Source of the DNA: Isoetes taiwanensis
Taxonomy: Eukaryota; Streptophyta; Lycopodiopsida; Isoetales; Isoetaceae
Direction: 5' to 3'
DNA: 64,000 nucleotides
Assembly: GCA_021234155.1 (NCBI GenBank)
Contig: JAJEKV010000486.1
Span: 110,553 to 174,552 of the forward strand
Positions 21,406 to 32,307 of the stretch are shown here, piece after piece. Each line of letters opens with the position of its first letter. Positions within the stretch are counted from its first letter, which is position 1. The position numbers and the translations under genes are program-made. A model generated the notes under the pieces. The model was given only the letters and a program-made list of their open reading frames with translations, was not told the DNA's origin and ran no database searches.

Positions 21406-22380
21406 GGGACAAAAACGAAAATTTGATATGGCCCGGCTACTTGACACAATGCGGGCGATTTTCATTGCTCTCCAATTCCGTGCGAGGCCACAATTGGAAT
21501 CAGTTGGATTCTTCAACTTGGCGAGGGTGGCGGCGATGCATTAGACCAAGCTGGTCCTAGTCGCCTAAGCGTGCATATTCACTTACATTCAAACATCCTT
21601 GTATTACATAATATTCCAACTAAATTCATTAAACACTTATCGATGCTACATGAAAGATTATTGTCTATGTGTGTTGTGTAGCTTAGTTTTCCTTTTCGTT
21701 GTGTTTTTGTGTTATTTATTCTATGCTTTTTATATGTCATGACTAGCGAACATTATAAAGACAAGAAGTCAAAGCACACCTATACAAGTCGGTCGATTGC
21801 ACCTATAGAAGTCGGCCGGTCAAATTATGTCCCACGAGCGGGGCGAAGAATTGAATCGACACGGAATGTCGGTGCGTCGAGGAAGCAGGAGGATCGGCAT
21901 GGATTTTCGGTTCCCTCTAATTTGAGGACCCCCTCTACTCGATCTCCTTGGCATCAAGGGTTGGAGAAACGAGCTTGAGATGTCAATTTTGCTTTCGGCA
22001 AAATGGAAGCGGCGGCACATGCAAGGCGAATGAGTTTCGCGGCGGCGAGTTAAGAAGGTTGCGTGCGATGGATGAAGTTTCAAAGAGGGATAATTGCACC
22101 ATCCGAGGAGGTGCATAATGTAATTTGTGGCGGGGGCACGGCTATTGTCCAAGTGGGCGGGACTACGACGATGTAATCACAAATTTGGACAAGAATGAGT
22201 TTGAAAGTGAGTGGCCTAGTAGGCGGGGTAAGTATAAGGCTCACGAGTGCAAGAATGCCGTGGTTCGAGCAAAAAGCACTTTCGGCGTCATGTCAAGTGA
22301 AGGGACATTTACCCCACAGCGGTGAGTTTAGTAAGTTTTTTTTGCGACAAGTATACTCTGAGCTTGTGAAGGAAGTGCCG
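21406..22380 (+). other. Broken coding-like sequence between kinase and coiled-coil segments
   Basis: Plus-strand frames with protein-like composition continue (for example VGRSNYVPRAGRRIESTRNV near 21,810 and AHECKNAVVRAKSTFGVMSS near 22,240), but no domain is recognised and stops are frequent. It may link the kinase-like and zinc-finger-like parts into one gene. Confidence 0.35.
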
Positions 22381-22386
22381 TAAATT

Positions 22387-23223
22387 ATGGGAGTAGGAAA
22401 TGGAGGCAAGGAAGCGGTAGTGGCGGCGAAGAGGGTCAAGCTATCGGAAGATGGCGAGAGTGAACCACATGGTGAGCCCATCACCATTACATACCTTGTT
22501 GGCGGCGGCTATCCAACTTTTGGAGGTGGCGAGGGGGTAGCGGGGTGGAGGGTGAATGACCTTGTGGATATTCGGGCCCAACTAGAGAATGAGAGAAAGT
22601 CGGAACCGACACTTTCGAGGAGAATATTCGCTTGAAGGACCGTGCCGATGGGTATGATAAGATGGCCGCTGAATTAGAGGGCGCTAAGCGGCAACTAGCG
22701 GCATTAAGCGAGGGAGGCGCGGTCCTTAGAAAACAACGAGCACTTGCGCAATTTGACCAAATCGTTAGACTCGACCCTTTTAGGGTGACTTGGGGCGGTC
22801 GATATCCTATCTCCCTCGCGAGTATTTGTATGAGAGTGGGTGGGAAGAGCTAAAGGTTGTTGATTACGGACATTGCCAATTTTGTGGTGACAACGACCAC
22901 GGTGTGGGCTGGTACACTCTAGGGTGTGGGCATCGTATGCACATCGCGATGTGTTCTTGATTGGATGTTGCAAAGCTTACGTCCAACCTTGCAAAGGCGG
23001 ATGGATTTTTCTAACCTTGAGTTACAATATGCCATATTTAATATGCAAGGTCGCATGCCATTTGGTTGCCACATTTGACCTCCATTCCTTTGGGAGGGAT
23101 GGGCCATGCACACTTTTCAAACCTTTCGCGAGATGGAATTGTGGAGGGTGGAGGAGCAGCGTGAAGGAGAGCGGTGCGGACATTAACCGGTTCTTACCAC
23201 CCACCTCCGGGGGCCGGGGGTGA
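22387..23223 (+). pseudogene. Coiled-coil plus RING-like zinc-finger ORF, cargo inside Gypsy-1
   Basis: A frame from 22,387 holds GNGGKEAVVAAKRVKLSEDG, then a heptad-like stretch with DIRAQLENERKSE and, one frame over, GYDKMAAELEGAKRQLAALS. At 22,885-22,955 a third frame gives HCQFCGDNDHGVGWYTLGCG followed by HRMHIAMC, i.e. Cx2C-x13-C-x-H-x2-H-x3-C, resembling the first half of a RING finger; CCKAYVQPC follows after a shift and could supply the last ligands. The ORF ends with a stop near 23,221. RING proteins are usually ubiquitin ligases, but the spacing is not a perfect match, so the function is unproven. Confidence 0.45.
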
Positions 23224-24260
23224 TTATATTGATCCAAATGACCAATGAAAATGAGATATTACATTTTTAGACATGCCAAATTTTGACTGTATCATTTTGT
23301 GAATGGCGGGTATAATGGCGTTATTTCAAACAAGGTGTAATGATGTTATCAAAGGATGAGTAGTGCTCATAGTAAAAGCATCGAGACTTCCAAATCGCTC
23401 TTTAGTTTTACGTTTGTCCGCAAGTAAAGGCATTGAGACTTCCCAATCTCTTTTGGCAAACAGGCTTAGTCTCTTTTGTTTTGTCCTAGTGGTCACGGAC
23501 GGCTCACTCTTGAATGGTTGCCAATGTATCTCCTTAGTTTGGATATTTTAAAATATATCTAATTTACCTCCCCCTAGGATGATGCCGGCTCACTATTTCG
23601 GTGCCCGGAGGAATTAGATCAATTATAGGTCGAAAACTTCAAAAGTGAGTAAGCCAAGAGCGACCCTCTTGGATGGTCATGGTTGGATGGTGAAGTGACA
23701 TCAAGTTCCATTGTCCAAAGCACGCAACCCTCTTGAATGGTTGTCGGTCACCGTGAAGCCTTATTGTTCAAGCCAAAGTGGGTGGCAAACAATATAGACT
23801 TAGGGAAATTCTTGTTCTATTGATGGAAGACCTTGAGCATCCTTTAGAAATTGGGCATAGAAAGAACTTTGCTCTCATTTGGATGCCTTTTGGATGCCAT
23901 TTGGACATTTGGATGTCAAAAATCTATTTTATTACTTTGCGAGGGGGTTATAATAGTATGAAAATCCTCCAAGACCAATTACAAGTCGGTGAAGATACTC
24001 ATCACATCATTTTTCTAGGCGGCCCTTCTTCATCAGATTTCATCATTTGCGGTTCCATCCTCTTCTTCTTTGGGAACCTAGGTTCAACCTCCGATGACCC
24101 TTTCCTTTAGTGAAGCGTCCTCGAGGCGTGTTTTCCTAGCCCGTTCTTTCTGTTTGTCAAGGTAAAGCGCCAAAGGTGAGTCCGGTTGGATCCGTAAGCC
24201 GATCCGTCATCAAGCGCATTGCTCGAACACGGCCTTTACGTATCGGACTCCTCGGTATCC
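23224..24260. other. Non-coding stretch between cargo and hAT transposase
   Basis: No gene recognised. A motif AAAGCATCGAGACTTCC at about 23,377 recurs with changes as AAAGGCATTGAGACTTCCC at 23,426. The stretch may contain the 3' end of the hAT element (minus orientation), but I did not find its terminal inverted repeat. Confidence 0.4.
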
Positions 24261-26378
24261 TCATTTGTCGGCTGATCCGTGCGAGAATATGGCTTGGTCT
24301 ATATCATCTTCGTCATCAGCGAAGTGGAGTGCGTTGAATGTCTTCATCAACATGAAACTGCGGCATTTATTGCAAGCATCGTCCTCCTTGTCTTGAAGCT
24401 GTCCTCTTCCACTTTGGAATGCATCCATGAAGGAAGCGTAGCTTATCGATTGCGGATGTACCAGCATTGCGATTCAATAGCGCCCGGTTGAGAAGTTGTA
24501 TACAAGTTTATGCGCCTTCTTATGTAATAGCGATTGCGGGTGACCTTTGTGTATGTACTTATAGGCACTCCAATTCCTCTCACTTGCACTATTGGAAGAT
24601 ACCAAAGAGAGGATAGTCATTGCAATTGCACGCAAGGTATCGATAACTTGCCCATGGGCTTGCCACCATGCATATGATTCCATATTTGGTTCCTTCTTAT
24701 GACTCTCGGTCGTCGTGAAGCTCTTCATCGCCCACCTTCCACTTTCGGGTTACGGTATTGATTAACTTCGGCAATGAAAAGCTTGTAGTCCGATTTGTTG
24801 GGATAGAACATTTTTGCAACCTTCTTCAACGACCCCATCACTTCTTTATCGTATGCTGGTCCATATCATTGGTTGTGTGGGTCTAAGGCATCTTGGCGCC
24901 ATGAAGATCCTTTGTATGACTTCTTCCATCGTTCATTGAAGTCTCACGGTAGTCTTTTTGGCGCTTAGCATTGTCAAATGGCGCATTGGGACCATCACGT
25001 TCTAGGAAGGATTGAATGGAGTGCCAACACCTCGGACCTTTCGGTGCTTGCCTTGAAGAATCAAGGGTTTTGATGGCATGACAAAGCGGGTTGCATGCAC
25101 CTCACAACATTTTTACACCTTTCCAAAATGTCTCCGCCCAAGCATTTCTCGAAGGCGGCTGACTTCTTTGTCGGTGTTTAGCGGCATTTTTCCCTTTTAC
25201 GCCTTCTTTCCCAATCAAAAACTACGTATGATTAAAGGTTGAGATAATCCAATCCGCGACACTTCAGCACTCTTTCAAGGCGGATATAATTGGAACCAAA
25301 CCGAGTTTGCCGGGATTCATGAGTGCTAGGCTCTTACGCAATGACTTGTAAATGGCATAAATTGCGGCTTCTTTGTGATGAATTTTACAAGCCGTGGCGC
25401 TTTTGAATGGGATCTTTGAACCCGTGTCTTTGTGAGAACCGGTCCTTGACAATAGGTTGAGGGCAATGGCATTGGCAACTAGTAGCATGCAACCACGGAA
25501 ATTGGCCTCCGATAATTGACCCGCTAGCTTGCAATTAGGCAGCGTTATCCATTACAACTTGAAATATTCTCTTGGTCCAAAACTCTCTATCACGGCCTTT
25601 GTTTTACGAAAAATCCAATCTCCGGTCTTGGTGAGTTTGGTTTCTACGGTTTTCAAAATACTTCACCCCCGGATACGATCATGAAATTAATAAGATGGTC
25701 CTTGTTTACATTGCTCCAACCATGGGTCACTAATGAAGGCGGGCAGCGTCCGGTCTACGACACAACTTCATCTCCACCCTCTCAACCATTTTTCCATGTA
25801 TTTCATCAACCATCTTATTGTTGGCATGCTTGTATGAAGGCGATCTAAAAGCGGTCTGCTTTGGCAACTTCTTGGAAGGCTTCTTTCATTGCTTTATGCT
25901 CGAGAATATGTGGAGGCGACCCGGCATATAAAAATGCCTCTACAACCTTGGTTTGTGTCTTCTTCAATTGCTCGATGTTAAGCAATGATCAACCCTCTGT
26001 TGCCGATGCGTCTTTCCACTATTTCAATTGTCTCTATCATTTCTGTTCTCCGTGCTTGTACCTATTGACCCTAGTCAGCCCCTCGATCGGTATCTTTGTC
26101 CCAGCGGGGTGGTATAGTTATCTTAAATGCCTTACGCGGCCCTGCTCTTGAGTATTCGTAACTTCGTCTTTTCTCATATTATTCTTAGTTTTGCGTATCC
26201 CATCGGTCGAGACAATCTCTCGATGGCATCCTTCGCAAGTCGGCGGATCGCGGTACAAGTTTGCGACACCGGCGTCTCGTTCGTAAGATGTGAGCTCGAA
26301 TTCTTGTTCGCGAGAACCATTTACCGATGTGTATCCACAAAACACACATTCCCACTCATTTTCGCCAAACTCTTTCAC
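24261..26378 (-). pseudogene. hAT transposase, frameshifted
   Basis: The enzyme cuts and pastes the transposon. N-terminal BED finger: WECVFCGYTSVNGS ... CEGCHREIVS (26,118-26,378). Middle: VVMDNAA followed by KLAGQLSEANFRGCMLLVAN (25,430-25,560), the conserved DNA-binding/catalytic block. C-terminus: WWQAHGQVIDTLRAIAMTIL, then SLVSSNSASERNWSAYKYIH and HKKAHKLVYNFS, the classic hAT dimerisation region. DDEDDIDQAIFSHG at 24,265-24,310 is a plausible acidic tail. Frames are broken between blocks, so the copy is inactive or the sequence has errors. Confidence 0.8.
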
Positions 26379-26478
26379 AAACTCCCATTACGGGCCTCTT
26401 TTCCGACCCGCAACTCGGATGCAGCGACCATGTGCGAGTTGCGGTCCCGAATAACCGCCGCGAACACCTTGATCCCTC

Positions 26479-26537
26479 GCACCTCTAGAGGTAGATGCAT
26501 GACCGCTGCACGCACCTCGAGGTAGATGCATGACCGG
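26479..26537. repeat. Short tandem duplication (~32 bp)
   Basis: GCACCTC[TA]GAGGTAGATGCAT followed by GACCG occurs twice in a row (about 26,479 and 26,512), differing by a TA insertion. Confidence 0.7.
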
Positions 26538-27029
26538 TAGCCACCATTGCTTTCGGACCGGTGACAATGTCTCTTAATCGACTCCTTGATTACGAACTAA
26601 AGGAAGGCGTATATATGCAAAGGAGCAAGCTCACAATGCATATGTTCGTCGGCGTTCGTCGCGAAAAGAATCAAAGGGGGTTGGGCGAGGACCCTATAGG
26701 ATATTCTATGGAAGCGAGATGCCAACCCAAGTTTGGAAACCCGGGGCCGGGTAAACTCGCGTTCGGTATCCAGCGTCGGTACGTGACTCAAAAAAGCGAC
26801 ACCTCAAAGGCAAACCGTTTCCCAAGGAGTATTTTGACTCAACTGGCGGTCAGCGTTCGAGGTGAATTCTAGGGCTAATCACGTTTTCTTATATATACTA
26901 TTGCGGTGCCACAAAAGCGGGTCAAGCGATTAGGCGCCAAAATATTTTTTTTGCTTAGTAAATCGGGCAAAAGCTTGACTAGAAAATTTGCGGGCAAAAG
27001 GAACAAAACAGCCAGACGAAAATATTACC

Positions 27030-27240
27030 GGCGCCAGCGAAGATTATGTTTGTCGACGAAGTTCAAATATGACCCCGGCGTCGGCGAAAACTCGCGTCGC
27101 GAAAAAATCGGCGACAGCGGTGGCGTCTTACCCAGACGTCGGCGAAAAAAAAGTGGTTTAGCGTCTGCAGCTATTAATCTTCAGCGTCGCCGAAAAATAT
27201 TTTCAGCGTCTGTGGTTTGTTGCTTTGCGTCTGCGAAATT
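27030..27240. repeat. Subterminal motif cluster GCGTCGGCGAAA-like
   Basis: CGCCAGCGAAG, CGTCGGCGAAAAC, TCGGCGACAG, CGTCGGCGAAAAAAAAG, CGTCGCCGAAAAAT, GCGTCTGTGG and GCGTCTGCGAAATTTT recur within 210 bp. hAT transposases bind short subterminal repeats; this cluster lies on the 5' side of the minus-strand transposase. Confidence 0.6.
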
Positions 27241-27539
27241 TTACAACCAGCCGGGAATTGTTTTAAGTAGGTATTTTTTGCTTTTATACGGCAAATTTGT
27301 GTCAGTATCATTCAATTCATCATTATTCCGGTATAAAGCGTCACGGCGTATTGAACCTATCCCTGGTTGTAATTTCGTATTAATGTAATATAAAAATATA
27401 AATATAATATTCTCTTGCACTATAAATGTTTTGTTGATATATTTTGTGTTCCCCCAACCATGCCAACAAACATAAATAATGCAAGAAAACAAGGAAAACT
27501 AACCATGTAGCTATGAACCACTTGTGTATGCGGCTAGAG

Positions 27540-28424
27540 GCCTAAGCGAGGAGAGCGACAAGCTACTTGGGAACTTATAGAGGAACGAGTCCGCCTGTGC
27601 CACGTCCGCAAGGAACCGCTTTGAAGAATTTGGACAAATGACCCTGAAGAAGAAATATCGCAAATGAGGACGGACCTCTAACGGATAAAGGCTTTGCTAG
27701 CCGCACGCAGGAGCAGTTCGGTGGTAATGCTCAACTGCCGCAAGCATCAGCTCGGAGAACGTGTAGAGACAAGAAGAGGAACAAGAGAGGAAGGTCCCCA
27801 GTTCGGACTCCTCCCGATTCAAGCTCGATCGGACGGGTCCGGGAGGAAGAAGAAGAGCGTAACCAAGACCGAACAGATGGAAGGGCAGAGGAACGCCCGG
27901 ACGGACGAAAAAGGGACACAAGAACCTCGACTACCGGAAGAAGGTAGATTCCCGCAGGGCAATGTATGGAAGGCGGGAAGCTCGAAAGCAATTCTCAGCG
28001 AAAACGGGTCGATGCAGGCAGAGGCTTGGCTCGACGAGATGAGCGAATCACGCAATGCCTATGGTATGAAGGATAAGGATAAAGGCGGGTGGCAAATGGC
28101 CGAACTCGGGAAGGAGCAAAGACGCATTTGGTGGAAGGGCTATGCCAAGGCTCATGGTTTAAGGGGAATGCTTGCGAGGTTCAAGAAGTTTTAAAGCCTT
28201 CAAGCCGCCTATTACATTCCAAGAGAGCACAAGTCGATTATGATGCAAAAGTTTCAAAGCCGTTGCGACAAGGCAACAAGTCAAGATCTGTAAATACACC
28301 TGAGGAATTTATGAGGCTAAGGTCGTATGTGCCAAAGTTAGGTGAGAAGCATGCAAAGCTGGAAAGCTACATTGAAGGTCTAAATGAGGAGATCCGCGAA
28401 GCTTGTAAGGGCAATAAACCCTAG
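27540..28424 (+). pseudogene. gag: Gag of Gypsy-1
   Basis: The capsid protein gene. A charged N-terminal part (SSGSGRVREEEEERNQDR-like in one frame, 27,800-27,900) leads to MQAEAWLDEMSESRNAYGMK at about 28,010, then RIWWKGYAKAHGL at 28,118, the usual gag core around a conserved WW. A frame shift near 28,190 is followed by SVNTPEEFMRLRSYVPKLGE and KHAKLESYIEGLNEEIREAC, ending at the stop at 28,422. The Gypsy-3 counterpart (EAEAWLDEMEEF, YVPRSH) confirms the assignment. The start codon is uncertain. Confidence 0.75.
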
Positions 28425-28679
28425 AATTAAGGTCGGCGCGAGTCCAAGGCAATAAGCTTGCAAGGAAGGACCTTCGGAATAGCGGGCAAAGGCGTGAGAT
28501 TGCAAGATAAAGGCAAAGGCGAATGCGCTTTTAGCCCGAGGACAAAAGCCCCAGACTAGAGCCCCATATAGTGGCAATCAAAGGAAGCAAAGCAGGAGAA
28601 GAAGAGGTGTCTTTCAAAGACAAACAGAAGGGTCAAACTACTCCCAAAGCGGTCGCGATCCTTCTGCGAGCCATGCCCA

Positions 28680-28930
28680 AAGAAAAGAGACAGGAGTGCA
28701 TAGAAAAAGCAAACTTTGCTTCGTAGTGTTTCCAAATGCTTACAGACCGGGATGAACTGCCCATATGTCATGAGTCTGGCTAAGCGTAGTTGGGAGATTG
28801 GGACACCACCGGACGACGACCGAGGGAGGGAGGCCAGCGACTACATTCGTGGTGAGTGTCATATCTTTGCCGCAATAGATACTGAGCAAGCAGAGAGCCA
28901 AGATAAAGTAATTTCCACCGATTAGGAAAA
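28680..28930 (+). pseudogene. Gag zinc knuckle region, degenerate
   Basis: RQECIEKANFAS, then CLQTGMNC and, in another frame, DELPICHESG mark a CCHC knuckle of the form CFxCxxxGHELPxCHE. It is followed by SDYIRGECHIFAAIDTEQAE, matched in Gypsy-3 by QDFIDGECHICANIESGDIE (60,387-60,446), a conserved linker to the protease. Confidence 0.55.
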
Positions 28931-28939
28931 GGCCAAGGC

Positions 28940-29330
28940 CAAGTCATTTGTAGTCCCCGATAGATTCGAAGTAGCCATAACTTTGCATCCCCCGGTAATG
29001 GTTCAAATGTTGAAGTTGAAACCATTAAAGTCAAAGCCAAGGCCCGTTGTCTTAAAGTGGGCAAAGAAGGGGTGGCCGCAGTAAAAGAATCAACTTTGAC
29101 ATCGACTTGCGAGGATTAAGATCCGGATGGGGGCGTAAGTAATGGGCATCGGCAAATACGACTTGATAATAGGTATGGAGTACCTTGGACCAAAGGGGCC
29201 ATTATAGATTATGGAAAAGCTAAGGTGACCTTCCCAACACCCGCCAGCAAGATCATTGAGATAGCAGGTAAAGAAGTTGTTCCCATCATGCGGTGTATGT
29301 CTTCTAAGCGATATTCAAGTGCATCAAGAG
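28940..29330 (+). pseudogene. Aspartic protease of Gypsy-1, C-terminal part
   Basis: GIGKYDLIIGMEYLGPKGAI followed by IDYGKAKVTFP is the conserved end of Ty3/gypsy proteases (DxIIGMDWL type). The active-site D[ST]G upstream is not legible in the present sequence. Confidence 0.65.
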
Positions 29331-29579
29331 TGAGCAAGTGGCATACATCTTCAAGCTTGAGATTAGTGAGCGGAATTGGAAGGAAGCAGAGAAGACAAGA
29401 TGCTCGACAAGTTGCGAAGCAAATAGCTAAGTTGATCACGGAGTTCCACGATCTCTTTCGGATGAGATCAAGCAGCTCCCTCCTTATAGGGAGTCGAGTG
29501 CGAGATAGCACTTTTCGAACCGAGAACAAAGCCAACAAGCAAAGCTCCATATAGAATGACAATGCAGGAGTTGTCTGGT

Positions 29580-30230
29580 TGAAAAAGATTCGAGGGAGCT
29601 TTCGACCTAGGTTTCATTAGACCTAGTGTCCCGTTTGGAGCGCCCATTCTTTTTGTCAAGAAGAAGGATGGATCTTTGAGGATGTGCATAGACTATAGGC
29701 GGTTGAATAAGCACACCATTAAGAACAAGTATGCGCTTCAAGATCGACGACTTGATGGATCAACTTCAAGGAGCAAAGATCTTCTCCAAAATCGACTTAA
29801 AGGTCGGGTTATCATCGAATCGCGGATAAAGGAGGAAGATATCCACAAGACCGCTTTGGGGATGCGGTATGGGCATTATGAGTTCGGTAATGCCTTTCGG
29901 CTTATCAAATGCCCCTTAACGTTCATGAGGCTCATGAACGATATCTTCGGGGAGTTCCGGACACCTTTGTGATTGTTTTCTTTGATGACATTTTGGTGTA
30001 TAGCAGATCCCTTGAAGAGCACGTGCAACACTTGAGAAGGGTGCTAGAGAAGTTGAAGAGGCACGGTTATGCCAAGTTGTCGAAGTGCCACCGCCTTGCA
30101 GAAGGTGGAATACCTTGGTCATGTGATCTCGGAGAAGGCATCTCAACGGACCCCGCCAAGATTGAAGCGTTGATTCAGTGGCGGCGCCAAGAATGTGCAT
30201 GAGGTCAGAAGTTTCTGCCAGCGGTACTCA
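29580..30230 (+). pseudogene. Reverse transcriptase of Gypsy-1
   Basis: Motifs in order: [20 protein letters not shown] and [16 protein letters not shown] (29,637-29,740), [20 protein letters not shown] (29,826-29,885), then in the next frame [20 protein letters not shown] (catalytic FFDD box, 29,966-30,025) and ISTDPAKIEALIQW. The enzyme copies element RNA into cDNA. Frameshifts near 29,745 and 29,900 break it. Confidence 0.85.
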
Positions 30231-30830
30231 CAGGAAGTTCGTGAAGAAGAACTTTGCTAAGATAGCAGCCCCAAGTAATGCACTGACGAGGGCGTAGAAG
30301 GTGAAAAGATTGGGTAGAGCATTGGCACAAGAAAGCCCAAAAGGGGTTTGAATTGTTGAAAGAAGCTCGACGACATTTTCGCCTTGACCTTTGCCGACCC
30401 GGGAGAAAGATAAGCTCGTGAGCAACAGATGCAGTAAGATAGCTACAAAAAGTGCTTATGCAAGAAGAGTTTGTGGTAGCGTGATGATTCCGCAAAGATG
30501 AACGACGCCAAGACGCGCTACCCAACGCACGCATCAGGAATTGCTTTATGCGGTTGTCGTGGCATTAAGAATATGGAGGCACTATCTCTTGGGAAGGAAG
30601 TTCCAATTGATACCCCACCATCGAGCCTCCAATATGTATTCACGCTAAACCACACCTTAACGAGTAAGTAAAGGAGATGGATGGAGTTCCTCAAGAATAT
30701 GACTTTGATATAGTCTACAAGCCGGGAAGCTCAATGTGGTAGCGGATGCTTTCAAGGCATCCCCCTCGACAACTAGAGTGCATTGCAACGCAATTTCGAC
30801 TCTCCGGCGACTTTGGTAAGAAGATTGAAG
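30231..30830 (+). pseudogene. RNase H of Gypsy-1
   Basis: Fragments of the RT thumb/RNase H region are spread over frames: RKFVKKNFAKIA (30,233), LTFADPG (30,384), ELLYAVVVALRIWRHYLLGR followed by KFQL (30,541-30,610) and EYDFDIVYKPG near 30,700. The same blocks are seen in the better-preserved Gypsy-2 copies. Confidence 0.7.
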
Positions 30831-30859
30831 AGTCCTTGCCAACGGATGTGGATTTCGGG

Positions 30860-31960
30860 GAAGTATGGGCAAGCCCTCTCTAAGGAGGCTAGAACAGATA
30901 AAGAGCGGGAGGCCTTCAAGCATTATAAGAAGGAAGGCAACCTCGTTATACCATAAGAACAAGCAGCGCATCTCAATCATCGGGTGTAAGGAAGTTGATC
31001 CTCCATGACACGCACAATACCCCAATAGGCGGCCATGCGGGATTCATGAAAACATATTTCAAAGTCTTGCAGCAAATTATCATTGACCAGGAATGAAGAA
31101 GCAAATAGCTCGCTACATCAAGGAATGTCACTATGCCAGCCAGACGAAAGCAAAGCAATTCCTGTGGGCATTAGAGCCATTAGCGGTGCCAGCTAAGTGG
31201 GAGGTAATCAGCATGGATTTCATCCACGGGACTCCCAAACAGCGAGGAGGCAAGGATGCCTTGATGGTAGTGGTCGACAAGTTGTCGAAGATGGCACATT
31301 TTGTGCCTTGCGGGACCACGGATCTGACTATGGATAAAGAAAGCTCTTCACCAAAGAGATCTTCGGGCTTCATGGCATGCCAAAGGGAGATTATCTCCGC
31401 GAGGGATCGAAGTTCATGAGTGCCTTTTGGCAAGAGACGATTGGACCAAGCTATCCATGAGCATCTACGTATCATCCTCGAAACGGTGACTGACGGAGGC
31501 GGACCAAGGGGGATCTTAGAAGACATGCTACGAAACTATGTTTGGAATAAGCAAAGTATGTGGGAAGAATTTATTCACTTGGTGGAGTTTGCATACAATA
31601 GCACCAAGCAGGAATCATCCCAAATGTATGGATTTATGATCAATTACGACTACGATTGCCTAACTCAGACACTTGGCACAACCCCATGTCAAAAGTGGAA
31701 GTTTCGCAGCCAGATGTTGGCGATATGCAGCAGCTTGTGGAAGAGGTTCGAGGGTATCACGCTAGCAGCAAGAAGTCGACAAAAAAGAGCATCGCCGACA
31801 AGCATCGAAACAGTCGAGAGAGTTCAAAGTTGGAGATGATGTATGGCTCAAGATCAAGGTGAAGCGGAGGCAAAGCTCGGGATCGGGGAATTGCAAGAAG
31901 CTTGCTCCAAGGTGGGCTGGACCCTTCCGAATAGTCGAGAGTAGGTAATCAAGCCTACAA
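30860..31960 (+). pseudogene. Integrase core of Gypsy-1
   Basis: HDTHNTPIGGHAGFMKTYFK (31,009-31,065) and ARYIKECH mark the HHCC zinc domain. KWEVISMDFIHGTPK (31,198-31,240) holds the first catalytic aspartate, followed by DALMVVVDKLSKMAHFVPCG. The second aspartate region is broken near 31,390. RNYVWNKQSMWEEFIHLVEF and AYNSTKQESSQM (31,536-31,625) are the post-core helices. The C-terminal LAPRWAGPFRIVES and AYKLDLPTHLKIHKVFHVVF (31,900-32,010) are the GPF/Y-type module. Confidence 0.8.
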
Positions 31961-32029
31961 GCTAGACTTGCCAACACACCTAAAGATTCATAAGGTCTTC
32001 CATGTGGTCTTCCATCCAAATCCGGCGAA

Positions 32030-32307
32030 GCCTTGGACCTCCAACGTTGTTGGAAATAGAGGAGCAGCGGTGGAAATAGTTCGAGAAAATGATTCTTGAT
32101 AAAGCTTTCAAGAAGACAAGGAGGTCGGAGTTCCTCAATACTTGGTCAAGTGGAAACACTCTGCCGGTGGAAGACGCGACATGGGTACTTAAGAAGGATT
32201 TAGTAAAGCAAAGTACCCACACGTTTATGGAGCAATGGGACGGCAAGGTCATCTCCGAAGAAATCGGCTCGAGGCATGTCGATTTGTGTAGGTTAATTCT
32301 TGGGTAG
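32030..32307 (+). pseudogene. Integrase C-terminal chromodomain of Gypsy-1
   Basis: EMILDKAFKKTRRSEFLNTW in one frame and VPQYLVKWKHSA in the next, then EDATWVLKKDLVKQ and HVYGAMG, match the chromodomain pattern (beta strands ending in YLVKW, then the E.TW motif and a helix). Chromodomains read methylated lysines on histone H3 tails and steer chromovirus integration. A short frameshift splits it at about 32,125. Gypsy-3 has the same domain. Confidence 0.82.

Larger units (their letters stand above)
24261..27490 (-). mobile_element. hAT-family DNA transposon nested in Gypsy-1
   Basis: On the minus strand a BED-type zinc finger (26,118-26,378), the VVMDNAA catalytic-region motif (25,538-25,558) and the hAT C-terminal dimerisation block (24,474-24,728) appear in order. 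Right of the transposase, 27,030-27,240 carries repeated GCGTCGGCGAAA-like motifs as expected for the subterminal region of hAT elements. The outer ends given are approximate; no inverted terminal repeat or 8-bp duplication could be fixed by eye. Confidence 0.75.

Noticed and set aside
18836-27490. The whole 18.9-27.5 kb segment as one giant DNA transposon with captured genes
   Set aside because: No inverted terminal repeats or target duplication could be matched at its two ends, so only the hAT core and the cargo blocks are called.
27694-28055. Long minus-strand frames near the Gypsy-1 gag start
   Set aside because: The plus strand carries gag with matching blocks in Gypsy-3; the minus frames have no motif.
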